A stretch of 64,000 bases of DNA from positions 186,001 through 250,000 of the forward strand of contig NZ_JBPCZH010000004.1 of NCBI RefSeq assembly GCF_051251085.1. The letters run 5' to 3'. Positions 36,305 to 46,079 of this stretch are shown piece after piece. Position 1 is the first letter of the stretch, and each line of letters starts with the position of its first letter. The stretch is from Cernens ardua (lineage in GTDB: Bacteria > Pseudomonadota > Gammaproteobacteria > Pseudomonadales > Halomonadaceae). The notes under the pieces were generated by a model. That model did not search any database. It was not told the DNA's origin and saw only the letters and a list, made by a program, of their open reading frames with translations. The translations under genes were made by a program, and so were the position numbers.

Positions 36305-37822
36305 ATGGCTGGTTCAACCACCTTACCGCCCAATGAACATGGTCGGAAAAGAAGTAAAAAACGAGTGTTGAAGCTAAGTGACGTTACACTTGTCAAAAAG
36401 GAAACCCTGAAACGCGCCATCGCTGCCACCGCTCTTGGCAATGCCATGGAATGGTTCGATTTCGGCGTATATGCCTACTTTGCAACGACCATCGGGCGTG
36501 TCTTCTTTCCCGGTGACAATGCCAGTATTCAGTTACTGGCAACCTTTGGTGCCTTTGCTGCCGCCTTCCTGATGCGGCCTATCGGTGGCCTGGTACTGGG
36601 GCCTTTGGGTGACAAGATTGGCCGTCAGAAAATTCTCGCCTTCACCATGATCATGATGTCGGTCTGTACCTTCTGCATCGGTTTGATTCCCAGCTATAAC
36701 AGCATCGGTGTATTGGCTCCTATCCTGCTGCTGATATTGAGAATGATCCAGGGGTTCTCGACAGGAGGGGAATTTGGTGGAGCAGCTACATTCATCGCCG
36801 AGTATTCGCCCGACCGCATGCGTGGTTTTCTGGGCAGTTGGCTTGAATTCGGTACCTTTATTGGCTACATCCTGGCCGCCGTCGTTGTTACCATTTTGAC
36901 CTCAACTCTGAGCGAAAGTGATTTGCTTAGTTGGGGATGGCGTATTCCGTTCTTCATTGCAGGGCCTATCGGTATTGTCGGTCTCTACATGCGAATGAAG
37001 CTGGAAGAGACACCGGCTTACAGTAATCACGATGATTCGGAAGAAGAGGATGATGGTCGTAGTGAACTGGTCAGCCTGGTCTCTGGCCACTGGCGTCCAC
37101 TGCTTCTTTGTGCGGGGCTGGTATTGGTCTATATGGTAGCGGATTACATGATGCTGTCCTACATGCCGACCTACATGACCGCCAACCTGCATCACAACGC
37201 TAGCCATAGCCTGTACCTGATCATACTGGTCATGGTAGTGATGATGGTCATCCAACCCTTTATGGGCATGGCGAGTGATATCTGGGGCCGTAGGCCAATC
37301 ATCTTTATTGGCTGCGTTGGATTCGTTATTCTCTCCATTCCGTGTCTGTGGTTGATTCAAAGTACCAGCATGATCGCCATCTTCTTCGGTTTGATGATTC
37401 TTGGCGCCCTGCTTAACACCTTCACGGCTGTCATGCCCTCGACGTTGCCCGCGCTTTTCCCTACCGCGATTCGTTATGGTGCCGTGGCTATTGGATTGAA
37501 TATATCCACGTCACTGTTCGGAGGTACCACGCCACTGGTAACGACCTGGCTGATAGATGCCTTTGGCACAAACATGATGCCTGCCTACTATTTGATGCTC
37601 TCAGGTGTAATTGGTGCGGCTGTGATTTTGTTGACGGCTGAAAGCTCCGGGAAACCCCTGATTGGTTCGAATCCGGCCGCGATGGATCGTGAGGAGGCCA
37701 GGGAGGTGCTGACCGATTATCACGATGATATCGAGAGCCAGATCAATGCTATTGATGAACAGATGGCAGCGCTCGCTAAAGAGCGTCGGGATCTGGTAGA
37801 GCAGCACCCTCGTATCGATTGA
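36305..37822 (+). CDS. proP: osmoregulated proline/betaine:H+ symporter ProP
   Basis: Major facilitator superfamily symporter that imports proline, glycine betaine and related osmoprotectants on osmotic upshift. 505 residues, 12 helices; signatures ALGNAMEWFDFGVYAYFA, GPLGDKIGRQKIL, LRMIQGFSTGGEFGGAATFIAEY and SDIWGRRP(I). The C-terminal tail YHDDIESQINAIDEQMAALAKERRDLVEQHP is the coiled-coil osmosensing extension specific to ProP. The N-terminus carries an extra basic stretch (RKRSKKR). Strong ribosome site (GAGGAA). Followed by a terminator. Confidence 0.95.
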   Translation: MAGSTTLPPNEHGRKRSKKRVLKLSDVTLVKKETLKRAIAATALGNAMEWFDFGVYAYFATTIGRVFFPGDNASIQLLATFGAFAAAFLMRPIGGLVLGPLGDKIGRQKILAFTMIMMSVCTFCIGLIPSYNSIGVLAPILLLILRMIQGFSTGGEFGGAATFIAEYSPDRMRGFLGSWLEFGTFIGYILAAVVVTILTSTLSESDLLSWGWRIPFFIAGPIGIVGLYMRMKLEETPAYSNHDDSEEEDDGRSELVSLVSGHWRPLLLCAGLVLVYMVADYMMLSYMPTYMTANLHHNASHSLYLIILVMVVMMVIQPFMGMASDIWGRRPIIFIGCVGFVILSIPCLWLIQSTSMIAIFFGLMILGALLNTFTAVMPSTLPALFPTAIRYGAVAIGLNISTSLFGGTTPLVTTWLIDAFGTNMMPAYYLMLSGVIGAAVILLTAESSGKPLIGSNPAAMDREEAREVLTDYHDDIESQINAIDEQMAALAKERRDLVEQHPRID

Positions 37823-37860
37823 TTGTTAGTGAGCATGTTACTGCAGTTTTGCGTTGTGAA

Positions 37861-37884
37861 AGGCCCTCTTAGGAGGGCTTTTTT
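37861..37884 (+). terminator. terminator after proP
   Basis: GCCCTC (37863-37868) pairs with GAGGGC (37873-37878) around a 4-base loop, followed by six T residues. Confidence 0.8.
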
Positions 37885-37977
37885 GTGTTTGCTATAATTT
37901 TCAATTGATGAGTAGGCTTAACATGTAGTGTATTGCTGTTTACCTCGGATAAAACAACGATAGAGTGGGGGGATCGC

Positions 37978-38445
37978 ATGTCTTCAGACTATATCAGGGA
38001 GTTACGTGGTTTGATTGGGCACCAACGGCTTTTGCTTCCTTGTGTGGCTGCCATCATCCGCGATTCCAAAGGGCGACTGCTTCTTCAGGGAAAGGGTAAC
38101 GGTGAGCCCTGGAGTTTGCCAGCGGGTGGAATAGAGCCGGGAGAATCACCCGAACAGGCATTACACCGTGAAGTTCAGGAAGAAACAGGGCTAACGGTTA
38201 CACAAGAGACTCTTCTGGCAGTATTTTCGGGCAAGCAATTTCGCTATACCTATCCGAATGGTGATCAGGTTGAATATACGGCCATTCTGTATGGTTGTCA
38301 GGTAACAGGGACGCTAAGCACAGAGGGTGACGAAGAAACCGTTGAATTGCGCTATGTGAGCCGTGAAGCAATGGTGAGCCCCGGGTCAACGTATGCACTT
38401 GCTCTTCCGTATCCCATGGAACTCCTGTTTGACAGAAAATTCTGA
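37978..38445 (+). CDS. Nudix hydrolase
   Basis: 155-residue hydrolase for nucleoside diphosphates linked to another group. The Nudix box GGIEPGESPEQALHREVQEETG is complete, with the REVQEE metal site. The N-terminal part LLPCVAAIIRDSKGRLLLQGKGNGEPWSLPAGG is typical. The ATG at 37978 has a GGGGGA ribosome site; an in-frame ATG 15 codons upstream is less likely. The substrate cannot be read. The stop lies 3 bases from the convergent hydrolase gene. Confidence 0.88.
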   Translation: MSSDYIRELRGLIGHQRLLLPCVAAIIRDSKGRLLLQGKGNGEPWSLPAGGIEPGESPEQALHREVQEETGLTVTQETLLAVFSGKQFRYTYPNGDQVEYTAILYGCQVTGTLSTEGDEETVELRYVSREAMVSPGSTYALALPYPMELLFDRKF

Positions 38446-38448
38446 ACG

Positions 38449-39558
38449 TTATGGTTTACGTACTTGGCCCGTGTCATGGCCGGCGTTCAAATAGCCATTT
38501 TCCTGTAGCCAGTCATGAGCCAGATGCGGCCAAATGGCTACCTCGCCATGCTTTTTCAATCCCCACCCATGTCCACCCTTCTCAAAAACATGCAGCTCGG
38601 CAGGTATGTGGTGCGACTGCAGGGCAGCAAACATCATCTCACTATTGTGGACGTTGGAAATCGGATCATCTGCTGCCTGAGCAAGAAACATGGGCGGTGT
38701 CTCTTTGGTTACATACAGTTGGGCTGAATAGGCGGCTGCATCCGTTGTCGTTGCCCCCTCGATTCGGCTGCTCTGGTTGTGATTATAGGGTGCCTGCAAG
38801 GTAATGACGGGATACAATAGAATGGCGAAGTCAGGTCGTGATGAAGCTCTATCCGCTGTATCTACCGGCTGATAAAAGTCATGTTGAAAGCGTGTGGCTG
38901 TAATGGCTGCCAGATTACCTCCTGCCGAAAATCCCATGACACCAATGCGTTGAGGGTTGATATCCCACTGGGTGGCATGTGTTCTGAGTAATCGCATGGC
39001 GCGCTGTGCATCCTGAAATGGGGCTGTGGTACTGATCTTTCGAGTACCCTTCGTTAAGGGTAAGTGAGTGCCTGTTGATAAGCCGGAGGTGTGGTGTGGG
39101 CGCGCGGAAGGTAGGCGGTAATAGAGAACAGCGGCGGTGATCCCTTCTGCGGTGAGCCACCTGGCCGCAGGAAGAGCTTCACGGCCGATTTCGATGTGAT
39201 GATATCCTCCGCCTCCCATGATCAGCACGGCGGTGCCATTGGCCTTACCCTTGGGGGGAGAGTAGATCACCATATGAGGTGTAAGTGTTTCAACCACATT
39301 GCCTCGAATACTCTTTTCTTCCTCTCCAACATGAGAAGCGTTCGCTGGCCAAAGCTGTTCATCCTGCCCTTGGGGTAATACATGCCCTACTGGCCATGCA
39401 TAAGCTGACGCAGAAAGAGTGATAGATATCAGCACTAGCCAGGTACACCATGATTCTCTGTTTATCAGTAGAGATAAACACTGTTGACCGGTAGATCGTA
39501 AGCTTCGGCCGTGATGAGCCGACGCGCTGGAGTCTGAGGCTAAAGGGGAACAGTACAT
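38449..39558 (-). CDS. secreted alpha/beta-hydrolase (esterase-like)
   Basis: A 369-residue alpha/beta-hydrolase. After about 35 variable residues comes a hydrophobic export or anchor segment (TWLVLISITLSASAYA) with likely cleavage after AYA. The catalytic triad is visible as the Ser of GFSAGG, an Asp in the AADDPISN region and the His of GGHGWG. The oxyanion region is MGGGGYHH. It resembles the BD-FAE/acetyl-xylan-esterase-like group, suggesting deacylation of sugars or other esters in the periplasm. The insert HPHHTS..THLPLTKGTRK is unusual and low-complexity. The ribosome site is weak, so the start is not certain. Confidence 0.8.
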   Translation of the reverse strand: MYCSPLASDSSASAHHGRSLRSTGQQCLSLLINRESWCTWLVLISITLSASAYAWPVGHVLPQGQDEQLWPANASHVGEEEKSIRGNVVETLTPHMVIYSPPKGKANGTAVLIMGGGGYHHIEIGREALPAARWLTAEGITAAVLYYRLPSARPHHTSGLSTGTHLPLTKGTRKISTTAPFQDAQRAMRLLRTHATQWDINPQRIGVMGFSAGGNLAAITATRFQHDFYQPVDTADRASSRPDFAILLYPVITLQAPYNHNQSSRIEGATTTDAAAYSAQLYVTKETPPMFLAQAADDPISNVHNSEMMFAALQSHHIPAELHVFEKGGHGWGLKKHGEVAIWPHLAHDWLQENGYLNAGHDTGQVRKP

Positions 39559-39734
39559 GTAATCTCACAAGTATTGAGTAATGTGTATTTGCGCTGAAAA
39601 TACAGTCATTAACACGCTAGAATGAGTATGAGGTCGATTAAAGCATGCAGGTAGGGGAGTCGCTAATATAATTGCCGCGTGTCCTCTAGCATTGCCGTTA
39701 GCGATAACAATAACAGTATTCATTTATTCAAATC

Positions 39735-40469
39735 ATGGCAAAGGCAATGAATATCATGCCCATAAAGACAACAACATCCGCAGTATATCCAAGCGCTTCG
39801 TCTACAGCTGAGTCTTCAACCAATCCCCAGGTAACAACTCAAGTAAAAACCGGTACAGAGACTATATTCGCTGGACAGGAAGGCAGGAAAATCTATTTGG
39901 CAGGAGATCTGGTGTTCCGAACAGGGGCGCTGGCGCTTTTCGATACCCTGAAAGGGATCTGCCAGGAATATGGACTAACAGGGATTTCCCCGTTTGATGG
40001 TCAGGAGGACGTCAAGGCATTGGCCCCCGGCCGAGATACCATACTCACCATCGTCAAAGCGGATCGTGCCTTGATGGATGAATGTGATGCGGGGTTATTC
40101 TGTATTGATCCTTTCCGCCGTTCAGCGGATATGGACCCGGGTACTGCTGTTGAAATCGGTTACATGCACGCTCAAGGTAAACCGATGGAGGGATATACGG
40201 TAGATGGTCGAAATTACCCCGATAAGGTAGCTGATTATTGGAAGCATGCCTGGGGCGAGTCGTTGAGAGCTCGGGCAGGCAATAATGAGCTGGGCTCAGG
40301 TGATGACGAAGACACCGATGGTATGCTGGCCCACTCGGATGGGATGCGGCAGAATGGGATGGTCGAAGGTTTCATTGTGCTATCCGGTGGGGATGTTGCA
40401 GTGAATGAGCACTTCGAGACTGCGTTCAGGCAGGCGGTAGCGCGATTGGCAGACCGTATTGGCAATTGA
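39735..40469 (+). CDS. nucleoside 2-deoxyribosyltransferase-like protein
   Basis: The core (about residues 50-165 plus the C-terminal helix) matches nucleoside 2-deoxyribosyltransferases: RKIYLAGDLVF, CDAGLFCIDPFR, and the catalytic region DPGTAVEIGYMHAQGKP with its Glu. The C-terminal segment DVAVNEHFETAFRQAVARLAD also fits. These enzymes swap bases between deoxynucleosides in salvage. At 244 residues it is longer than the usual ~150-165 because of a Ser/Thr-rich N-terminus (about 45 residues) and an acidic insert GSGDDEDTDG. The exact start is unclear (ATG at 39735, 39747 or 39756). An AACAATAA motif lies 22 bases before the first ATG. Confidence 0.8.
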   Translation: MAKAMNIMPIKTTTSAVYPSASSTAESSTNPQVTTQVKTGTETIFAGQEGRKIYLAGDLVFRTGALALFDTLKGICQEYGLTGISPFDGQEDVKALAPGRDTILTIVKADRALMDECDAGLFCIDPFRRSADMDPGTAVEIGYMHAQGKPMEGYTVDGRNYPDKVADYWKHAWGESLRARAGNNELGSGDDEDTDGMLAHSDGMRQNGMVEGFIVLSGGDVAVNEHFETAFRQAVARLADRIGN

Positions 40470-40473
40470 CGAA

Positions 40474-40499
40474 AATGTGGCTTTCATCAAAGCCACATT
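40474..40499. terminator. hairpin between converging genes
   Basis: AATGTGGCTTT and AAAGCCACATT form a perfect 11-base-pair stem around CATC, 5 bases after the stop of the deoxyribosyltransferase-like gene. A TTTTC run follows on the minus strand, so it probably ends both transcripts. Confidence 0.65.
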
Positions 40500-40560
40500 G
40501 ACTCTAAGCCGCTGCTGAAGGGTGGAATCCGTCAGAGTCGGATCTTTGACAGAGCGAACG

Positions 40561-40908
40561 TCAAGGTGCCTCAGCAGCAATTTGTTGCATAAAATTACTC
40601 GGAATCATCGCTGCATAAAGCCAAATTGAGCCTGAGTAGATTAGCACCATTTCGATATTCAGGCGCAAGCACCAAAACAGGACCAAAGATGAAACCGAGA
40701 ACAGCAAGCTGACGATTTGGGGGAGTCCTGAGTCTGTCAGGCGAGGGGTAACCGTAATTATATATAATACAGACAACACCCACCAAACCGTCGAGTTATC
40801 CAAAAAACCTTGATACGTACTGAATAAGCTGGCAGTCACTAAAGCAATGATGGCCTGGCTTACAAGAAACGGCCATAGACCCAATTTCAATCCTTTCGCA
40901 CTTTCCAT
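40561..40908 (-). CDS. small inner-membrane protein, unknown
   Basis: A 115-residue very hydrophobic protein with about four predicted membrane helices (approximately residues 10-30, 40-55, 62-82 and 85-102) and short loops. A GAGGGAAAATAG stretch before the ATG is a convincing ribosome site. I recognise no family. It faces the deoxyribosyltransferase-like gene. Confidence 0.65.
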   Translation of the reverse strand: MESAKGLKLGLWPFLVSQAIIALVTASLFSTYQGFLDNSTVWWVLSVLYIITVTPRLTDSGLPQIVSLLFSVSSLVLFWCLRLNIEMVLIYSGSIWLYAAMIPSNFMQQIAAEAP

Positions 40909-41306
40909 CTATTTTCCCTCGTTAAATCCTGAGTTCTGCCTCAGTCGAACAGTGATGACTTGATGAATAATGATTGAGTGTAAAGAATTCACGTTGACAC
41001 CTGACAGCGTAATGAGCTGCTAATACGTTACTTCTGTACTACTCATTCACTTAAGTTTAATACGCTTTATTATTGAAAGGCGCAACAACACTTTATATCT
41101 AGGTCATATTTTATAGGTAAGTCGGATTATGAGGGGCATTAGCTAGCAAGTGAGAGCAGCAAAGTGACACATTTGCCTCTTTTACAGTCTGATTGCACAT
41201 TCAATAGAAATTCGGCAATAAAAAACGTATATAAATAAGGCACTTGTCTCTATAAGGTAGAATGGGAGGATAGAAACAAGTGCCTATGCATGAGGGTAGG
41301 GGGCCC
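40909..41306. other. intergenic region with inverted repeat
   Basis: 398 bases between a small membrane protein gene and the porin gene. No gene seen. It contains a perfect 10-base inverted repeat, AGGCACTTGT (41238-41247) and ACAAGTGCCT (41276-41285), which may end porin transcription on the minus strand; a TTATTTATA stretch follows on that strand. Confidence 0.5.
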
Positions 41307-42647
41307 TCAGAATGAATACTGAAGCGCTACGCGGTTTTGCCAGAATGTATCGTGATGGGTGTCGGGACGATGTGCGACCTGAACACCCGCCCAATCCTGC
41401 AATGATAAGTGGCTCAGTGCTCCACCGAAGTTATAAATGAAGTACGCCAGATATTCAGACTGATTCAAGCTTTTTCCGGTATAACGTCCATTGTCATACC
41501 CTGTTGGATAACCAGCCTGATCCATAAAGGAGTATTGTACCCCGGCAATCAATTGGCCATGATTGATAACGTTATTGAACACGTTGGAAGCACTAATCAG
41601 GTAGGAGTTGCCCGCCCCAAGATCCTGCGTACTGGTAAAGAAGGGCTGTGCAAAAATGGGGCCTGAGGCCGCATTGTGTGCGTAAGGCGTTACCAATGCG
41701 CCATCAAGATAACCATTTCGATGCAGGGTGGTGTGATCGTAGTTCAGAGAGAGATTAAACGTTTTGTAGTCAAAGCCTGCCTGCAAACCATAGATATGGC
41801 TTTGTGCATCCTTCGATCCATTGGTCCCATTTGCTGTCAGCGTTTTGCCATTTCCGTAGCCATGGATGAACTGAACGGCGGCGAAGGGACGAATTCCATC
41901 ACTGTCCAGTTCGCCTTTACCCTGGAAATAATCGATATTGTCGAAGTCATGATACGCCTCATGCCACGCATCACCGGTCCAGGTAATATTGGCCCAGTCG
42001 TAGGTACCATGCGCGCCGATACTCCACATGCCTGACGTCGTGCGATCTGCGGGGACAGTCCCGTCAAGATTGTACATGTTGGTTTTGCTGAAGCGCCCTG
42101 CGCCCCACCATTTATAACGATAAATCCGCGTTGCTTCGATATAGTTGTCGCTTGTTCCGTACTTCAGGTCTATCCCTTGAAAGAGGTTGGGCGTAATACG
42201 CCAGTTCCAGGTAGTGGCAAACGGGATGCTCAGTTGCTGATTTCCCCCCGTGATGGTAAATCCAGCGCCTTGCCAGCGTAGCCATGCTTCACCGATGTTG
42301 TTCTGGTTATTGCCCAGTTCTGTAATCAAATGGTTATCGTTACGATCTATTCCACGTTGGATATAACCGCCGACTCCGAAGGTAAAGCCCTTGTACGGAG
42401 CACTATAGAAGTTGACGTTGGCGCCATAGGCAGTGGTGTCCTGGTTCAATCCGCGTACAAAGTAGGCATTATGCGTCGAGAAATTCATCAGGCTTACGGT
42501 GCCGTTGAAGCTACCCTTCGTAAACATCTCCGTGAAGGATTCGTTATCCGGTGAATAAGGACTGGTTTGTGCATGTGCTATCAATGGAGATGAGATAAGT
42601 AATGACCCAAACATCATCAGATGCACGTGTTTTAATGAGGGGCGCAT
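41307..42647 (-). CDS. OprD-family outer-membrane porin
   Basis: A 446-residue channel of the OprD/Occ type that admits small substrates (amino acids, aromatic acids or peptides in pseudomonads). Signal peptide with cleavage after AHA (SSPLIAHA-QTS). The mature protein alternates through about 18 strands, with the OprD-like AYFVRGLNQDTTAYGANVNFYSA..FTFGVGGY start and GEAWLRW, and ends VALQYSF with a terminal Phe. The ATG at 42647 with AGGA was chosen over an upstream TTG. Substrate not predictable; the aguBA-speA operon on the same strand upstream does not prove a link. Confidence 0.88.
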   Translation of the reverse strand: MRPSLKHVHLMMFGSLLISSPLIAHAQTSPYSPDNESFTEMFTKGSFNGTVSLMNFSTHNAYFVRGLNQDTTAYGANVNFYSAPYKGFTFGVGGYIQRGIDRNDNHLITELGNNQNNIGEAWLRWQGAGFTITGGNQQLSIPFATTWNWRITPNLFQGIDLKYGTSDNYIEATRIYRYKWWGAGRFSKTNMYNLDGTVPADRTTSGMWSIGAHGTYDWANITWTGDAWHEAYHDFDNIDYFQGKGELDSDGIRPFAAVQFIHGYGNGKTLTANGTNGSKDAQSHIYGLQAGFDYKTFNLSLNYDHTTLHRNGYLDGALVTPYAHNAASGPIFAQPFFTSTQDLGAGNSYLISASNVFNNVINHGQLIAGVQYSFMDQAGYPTGYDNGRYTGKSLNQSEYLAYFIYNFGGALSHLSLQDWAGVQVAHRPDTHHDTFWQNRVALQYSF

Positions 42648-43039
42648 AAATAGGGTTCCTGGCAAAAAGTTTTTTTATTGTGTGTTAGGTTTTTATTGTG
42701 TGCTTTTTGTCGAATGCAGCTTGCTTAAGCGAGTCCGCCTACGACTTTCAGAGCCCGTCAGTTGTGTAAATACAGGAAACGAGGCACGTAGATTGGTCCG
42801 TGAAACCATTTTCTTGTTATTCGGACCTTTATGAGATGACGCCCTGGCCTGCGATCTGGCTATTCACAAGCCTGTTCGCTTACAAACTTGCCTGCCCCTG
42901 GATTTACCGGGATCAGAAAGAGCAACAGATATGAAGCCACAAGGCAATACTCGCCTTAATCCTAAACGGATAGGTAACAGGGGCCAAGCATTTTTTACCA
43001 CTCTTGTTTTCTTATTTGACCTTATACTCCTCTAACGTC
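42648..43039. other. intergenic region between oprD and speA
   Basis: 392 bases. No gene seen. A small AAGGC/GCCTT hairpin near 42940-42957 has no T run. The porin promoter should lie here but I cannot place it. Confidence 0.45.
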
Positions 43040-44986
43040 TTACCCCTCTAAATAGGTATAGCCTTCCAGACCAGTTTCCAGCTCGTTTAAAAACATGTCA
43101 CGCTCTTCCTGAGAGAACTGGCTATCTTCCAGTTGCTGCTGATAGCGCCTGTGAAAATCATCAATATCGAAATTTACATAACCGAGCACCTGCGCCACGC
43201 TATTACCGGGTAGACATTGGCCGAGCGACCATTCACCTGAGGTTTTCAGCGTAATGTCTACAGTATCCGTATCACCAAACAGATTGTGTAAATCACCCAG
43301 AATTTCCTGATAGGCGCCGATGAGGAACATTCCGAGTAGTTTCTCTTGATCCTTTTTCCAATCAGGAAGCCGAAGAGAGGTCTCCGTACCTTGTCCATCA
43401 ATATAAAGGTCGAACCGGCCATCGGAGTCACAGGTAATATCCTGCACAATACCACGTCGCGTGGGGAGGGTATTCAGCCCACTCAATGGCATGACAGGGA
43501 AGACCTGATCAATGCCCCATGCATCGGGTAAAGACTGGAAAAGGGAAAAGTTGACGAAAAGCTTATCCGCCAGCTTTTCATTCAGTTCTTCCAGTATTTC
43601 CCTGTGGGAGCGATTACGGTCATCCAGTAACCCCCGCAGCTGATGGCAGGCCGCAATGTACACTGCTTCGCCTTCAGCCCTTTTTTCCAGTGAGGCATCG
43701 CCGAACACGAAACGATCCTGCAAGTCATGAAAGGCTTGAGTCAGATCATGATAATACTCGGCGATCAAACGGGGCTCTGCTGGTTGTTGAAGCCATTCGT
43801 AAGTATTCCACAGGACATCCAGTTGGGCATCCGAGTCACTGCGTGCGGGTAGCGTTGAAGTAAGCTGGCGTTCTTCGTCAATAATATTGGTGATCAAAAC
43901 GGCGTGGTGAGCTGTCAGCGCACGTCCTGACTCGGAAATGATATGGGGATGTGGAATGTTTTGGCTTTCACAGAGTTGATGGAACGCGGCCACTACGTTG
44001 TTCGCATATTCTGGCATTGAATAGTTGGTAGAGCATTGACTGCGAGAGCGCGTCCCTTCGTAGTCTATCCCCAACCCTCCGCCAACATCCACGACCTGAA
44101 TAGGAGCACCGGCTTCATACAAACTCTGGAAAAAACGCGCGCATTCACGCAGACCGCGCTGAATATCATGAATGTTGGCGATTTGGGAACCCAGGTGGAA
44201 ATGAACAAGCTCCAGTGAATCCAGCATGTCTTCCGTGCGGAGGCGTTCCACAACAGCCAATACCTGGCGTGCCGTAAGCCCGAATTTGGATTTTTCCCCA
44301 CCGGAATTCTGCCATTTTCCTTTTCCGATCGACATCAGCCGTGCGCGTACCCCAATGCGGGGGCGCACATTCAACTTTTGTGATTCTTCCAAAATCATGG
44401 AAAGCTCGGACTGTTTCTCGACCACAATAAAAACCTTATGCCCCAGTTTTTCACCCAACAATGCGAGACGAATATATTCCCGGTCTTTGTAACCATTACA
44501 GACAATCAATGAGGGGGATTCAGATGACAGTGCCAACACCGCTAAAAGCTCGGGTTTGCTCCCTGCCTCAAGCCCCAGCCGCTTGTTGTTGCGTTCGTCA
44601 GTATTGAGAAGCTCTTCCACTACCCGCCGTTGTTGGTTGACCTTGATCGGGTAAACGGCCGTATACCCACCCTGATAATTCAGTTCGGTGGTTGCATTGT
44701 CGAATGCTCGGCACAGATGTTCGACACGTGAATGCAGAATATTGTTGAAACGCACCAGAGCGGGAAGACGTAGCCCTGCGTCTTTAAGTGCTTCTGTAAT
44801 ATCGACCAGTTTGATAGCGGGTGTGCCTTGCATGCCGAATGGGCGGGCGATTACATCACCATCTTCATCCAAATCAAAATAGCCACTACCCCATTGGTCA
44901 ATGTTGTAGATACGCTTGGCATCCTTTATCGAGAAGTCATATTGAGAAGCGTTGATAGCCTGGCTTGAATAGGGGGATGAAGACAT
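43040..44986 (-). CDS. speA: biosynthetic arginine decarboxylase SpeA
   Basis: PLP enzyme that converts arginine to agmatine, the first step of the agmatine route to putrescine. 648 residues. The PLP lysine lies in YPIKVNQQRRVVEEL, and the family motifs GLEAGSKPEL, FHLGSQIANI and DVGGGLGIDYEGTRS are present. The ATG at 44986 was chosen for the strong AAGGAAG ribosome site; an ATG at 45001 overlaps the aguA stop. Last gene of aguB-aguA-speA, which together make putrescine from arginine. Confidence 0.96.
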   Translation of the reverse strand: MSSSPYSSQAINASQYDFSIKDAKRIYNIDQWGSGYFDLDEDGDVIARPFGMQGTPAIKLVDITEALKDAGLRLPALVRFNNILHSRVEHLCRAFDNATTELNYQGGYTAVYPIKVNQQRRVVEELLNTDERNNKRLGLEAGSKPELLAVLALSSESPSLIVCNGYKDREYIRLALLGEKLGHKVFIVVEKQSELSMILEESQKLNVRPRIGVRARLMSIGKGKWQNSGGEKSKFGLTARQVLAVVERLRTEDMLDSLELVHFHLGSQIANIHDIQRGLRECARFFQSLYEAGAPIQVVDVGGGLGIDYEGTRSRSQCSTNYSMPEYANNVVAAFHQLCESQNIPHPHIISESGRALTAHHAVLITNIIDEERQLTSTLPARSDSDAQLDVLWNTYEWLQQPAEPRLIAEYYHDLTQAFHDLQDRFVFGDASLEKRAEGEAVYIAACHQLRGLLDDRNRSHREILEELNEKLADKLFVNFSLFQSLPDAWGIDQVFPVMPLSGLNTLPTRRGIVQDITCDSDGRFDLYIDGQGTETSLRLPDWKKDQEKLLGMFLIGAYQEILGDLHNLFGDTDTVDITLKTSGEWSLGQCLPGNSVAQVLGYVNFDIDDFHRRYQQQLEDSQFSQEERDMFLNELETGLEGYTYLEG

Positions 44987-44997
44987 GAAAACTTCCT

Positions 44998-46077
44998 TCA
45001 TTGGGGGATCTGTTGAGTAATGCAGTGGATGTTGCCGCCCCCGAGCAGTATTTCACGGGCAGGTATGCCGATGACGCTGTTGCGAGGAAAGATGGTCTTG
45101 AAAATATGGAGGGCCTCGGCGTCTGTTTTCTCATCCAATAGAGGAAATAGAATTTGGCCATTACTGATCAGAAAATTGACATACGAGCCCGCCAATCGCT
45201 CGCCGGCCATTCGGGGTATGGCAGCACCAGCCTCAATACCTGCCGCTTCTTCTTCTGTCATGTACAGCGGGCCGGGCTGTGGCAGTTTCCACACTTTTAG
45301 CGTGCGGCCTTTCGCATCCGTTTGCTGTTCCAGTATTTTCAACGCTGCACAAGAGCGTTCATACTGCGGATCGTCGGGATCATCCGTCCAATGCAATGCG
45401 ACCTCTCCGGGGCGAACGAAGCAGCACAGGTTATCAATGTGACCATCGGTTTCATCATTGTAGGTACCGAATGGCAGCCAGATGATAGTGTCTACGCCCA
45501 ATTGTGTACGTAGTACCTGCTCTATTTCCTTTCTACCAAGGTGCGGATTGCGGTTGGTATTAAGCAAACACTCCTCTGTGGTGATCAGCGTACCTTCGCC
45601 ATCGACATGAATAGAGCCACCTTCCAGCACAATATCGACCTTTTCTACGGGGAAATGGAGATATTCGGCGATCTGAGCTGCGACGCGGCTGTCTTTTTCC
45701 CAATTGTCGTATAACCCACCTTCCAAACCACCCCATGCATTGAATTGCCAATCGATGGCTTTATGCTGCCCTTTTTCGTTAATAACGATAGTAGGCCCTA
45801 CGTCACGGCACCAGGCATCGTCGCTTTCCATGGGCACAAGTGTAATGTGGCGAGGCACGATTTGCTGCGCCGTATCCATGTACGCTTCGGGGACGCCCAT
45901 GAACACGGGGGTTTTACGACTGATGGCCTCTGCCACAGCGGCGAATGCCTGTTCAGCAGGTAATGCCTGCGTACGCCAGTTGTCCGTGCGATAGGGCCAG
46001 AGCATCCACACCGCACGCTGAGGTTCCCACTCGGCTGGCATACGAAAATGGCTTGTTTCAGATGTGAATACGGCCAT
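44998..46077 (-). CDS. aguA: agmatine deiminase AguA
   Basis: Hydrolyses agmatine to N-carbamoylputrescine and ammonia. 359 residues of the porphyromonas-type peptidylarginine-deiminase fold: MPAEWEPQRAVWMLWPYR, SDDAWCRDVGPT, LEGGSIHVDGEGTLITTEECLLNTNRNP, and the catalytic Cys352 in GGGNIHC near the C-terminus. Lies 2 bases after the aguB stop and just before speA on the same strand. Confidence 0.96.
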   Translation of the reverse strand: MAVFTSETSHFRMPAEWEPQRAVWMLWPYRTDNWRTQALPAEQAFAAVAEAISRKTPVFMGVPEAYMDTAQQIVPRHITLVPMESDDAWCRDVGPTIVINEKGQHKAIDWQFNAWGGLEGGLYDNWEKDSRVAAQIAEYLHFPVEKVDIVLEGGSIHVDGEGTLITTEECLLNTNRNPHLGRKEIEQVLRTQLGVDTIIWLPFGTYNDETDGHIDNLCCFVRPGEVALHWTDDPDDPQYERSCAALKILEQQTDAKGRTLKVWKLPQPGPLYMTEEEAAGIEAGAAIPRMAGERLAGSYVNFLISNGQILFPLLDEKTDAEALHIFKTIFPRNSVIGIPAREILLGGGNIHCITQQIPQ

Positions 46078-46079
46078 CG

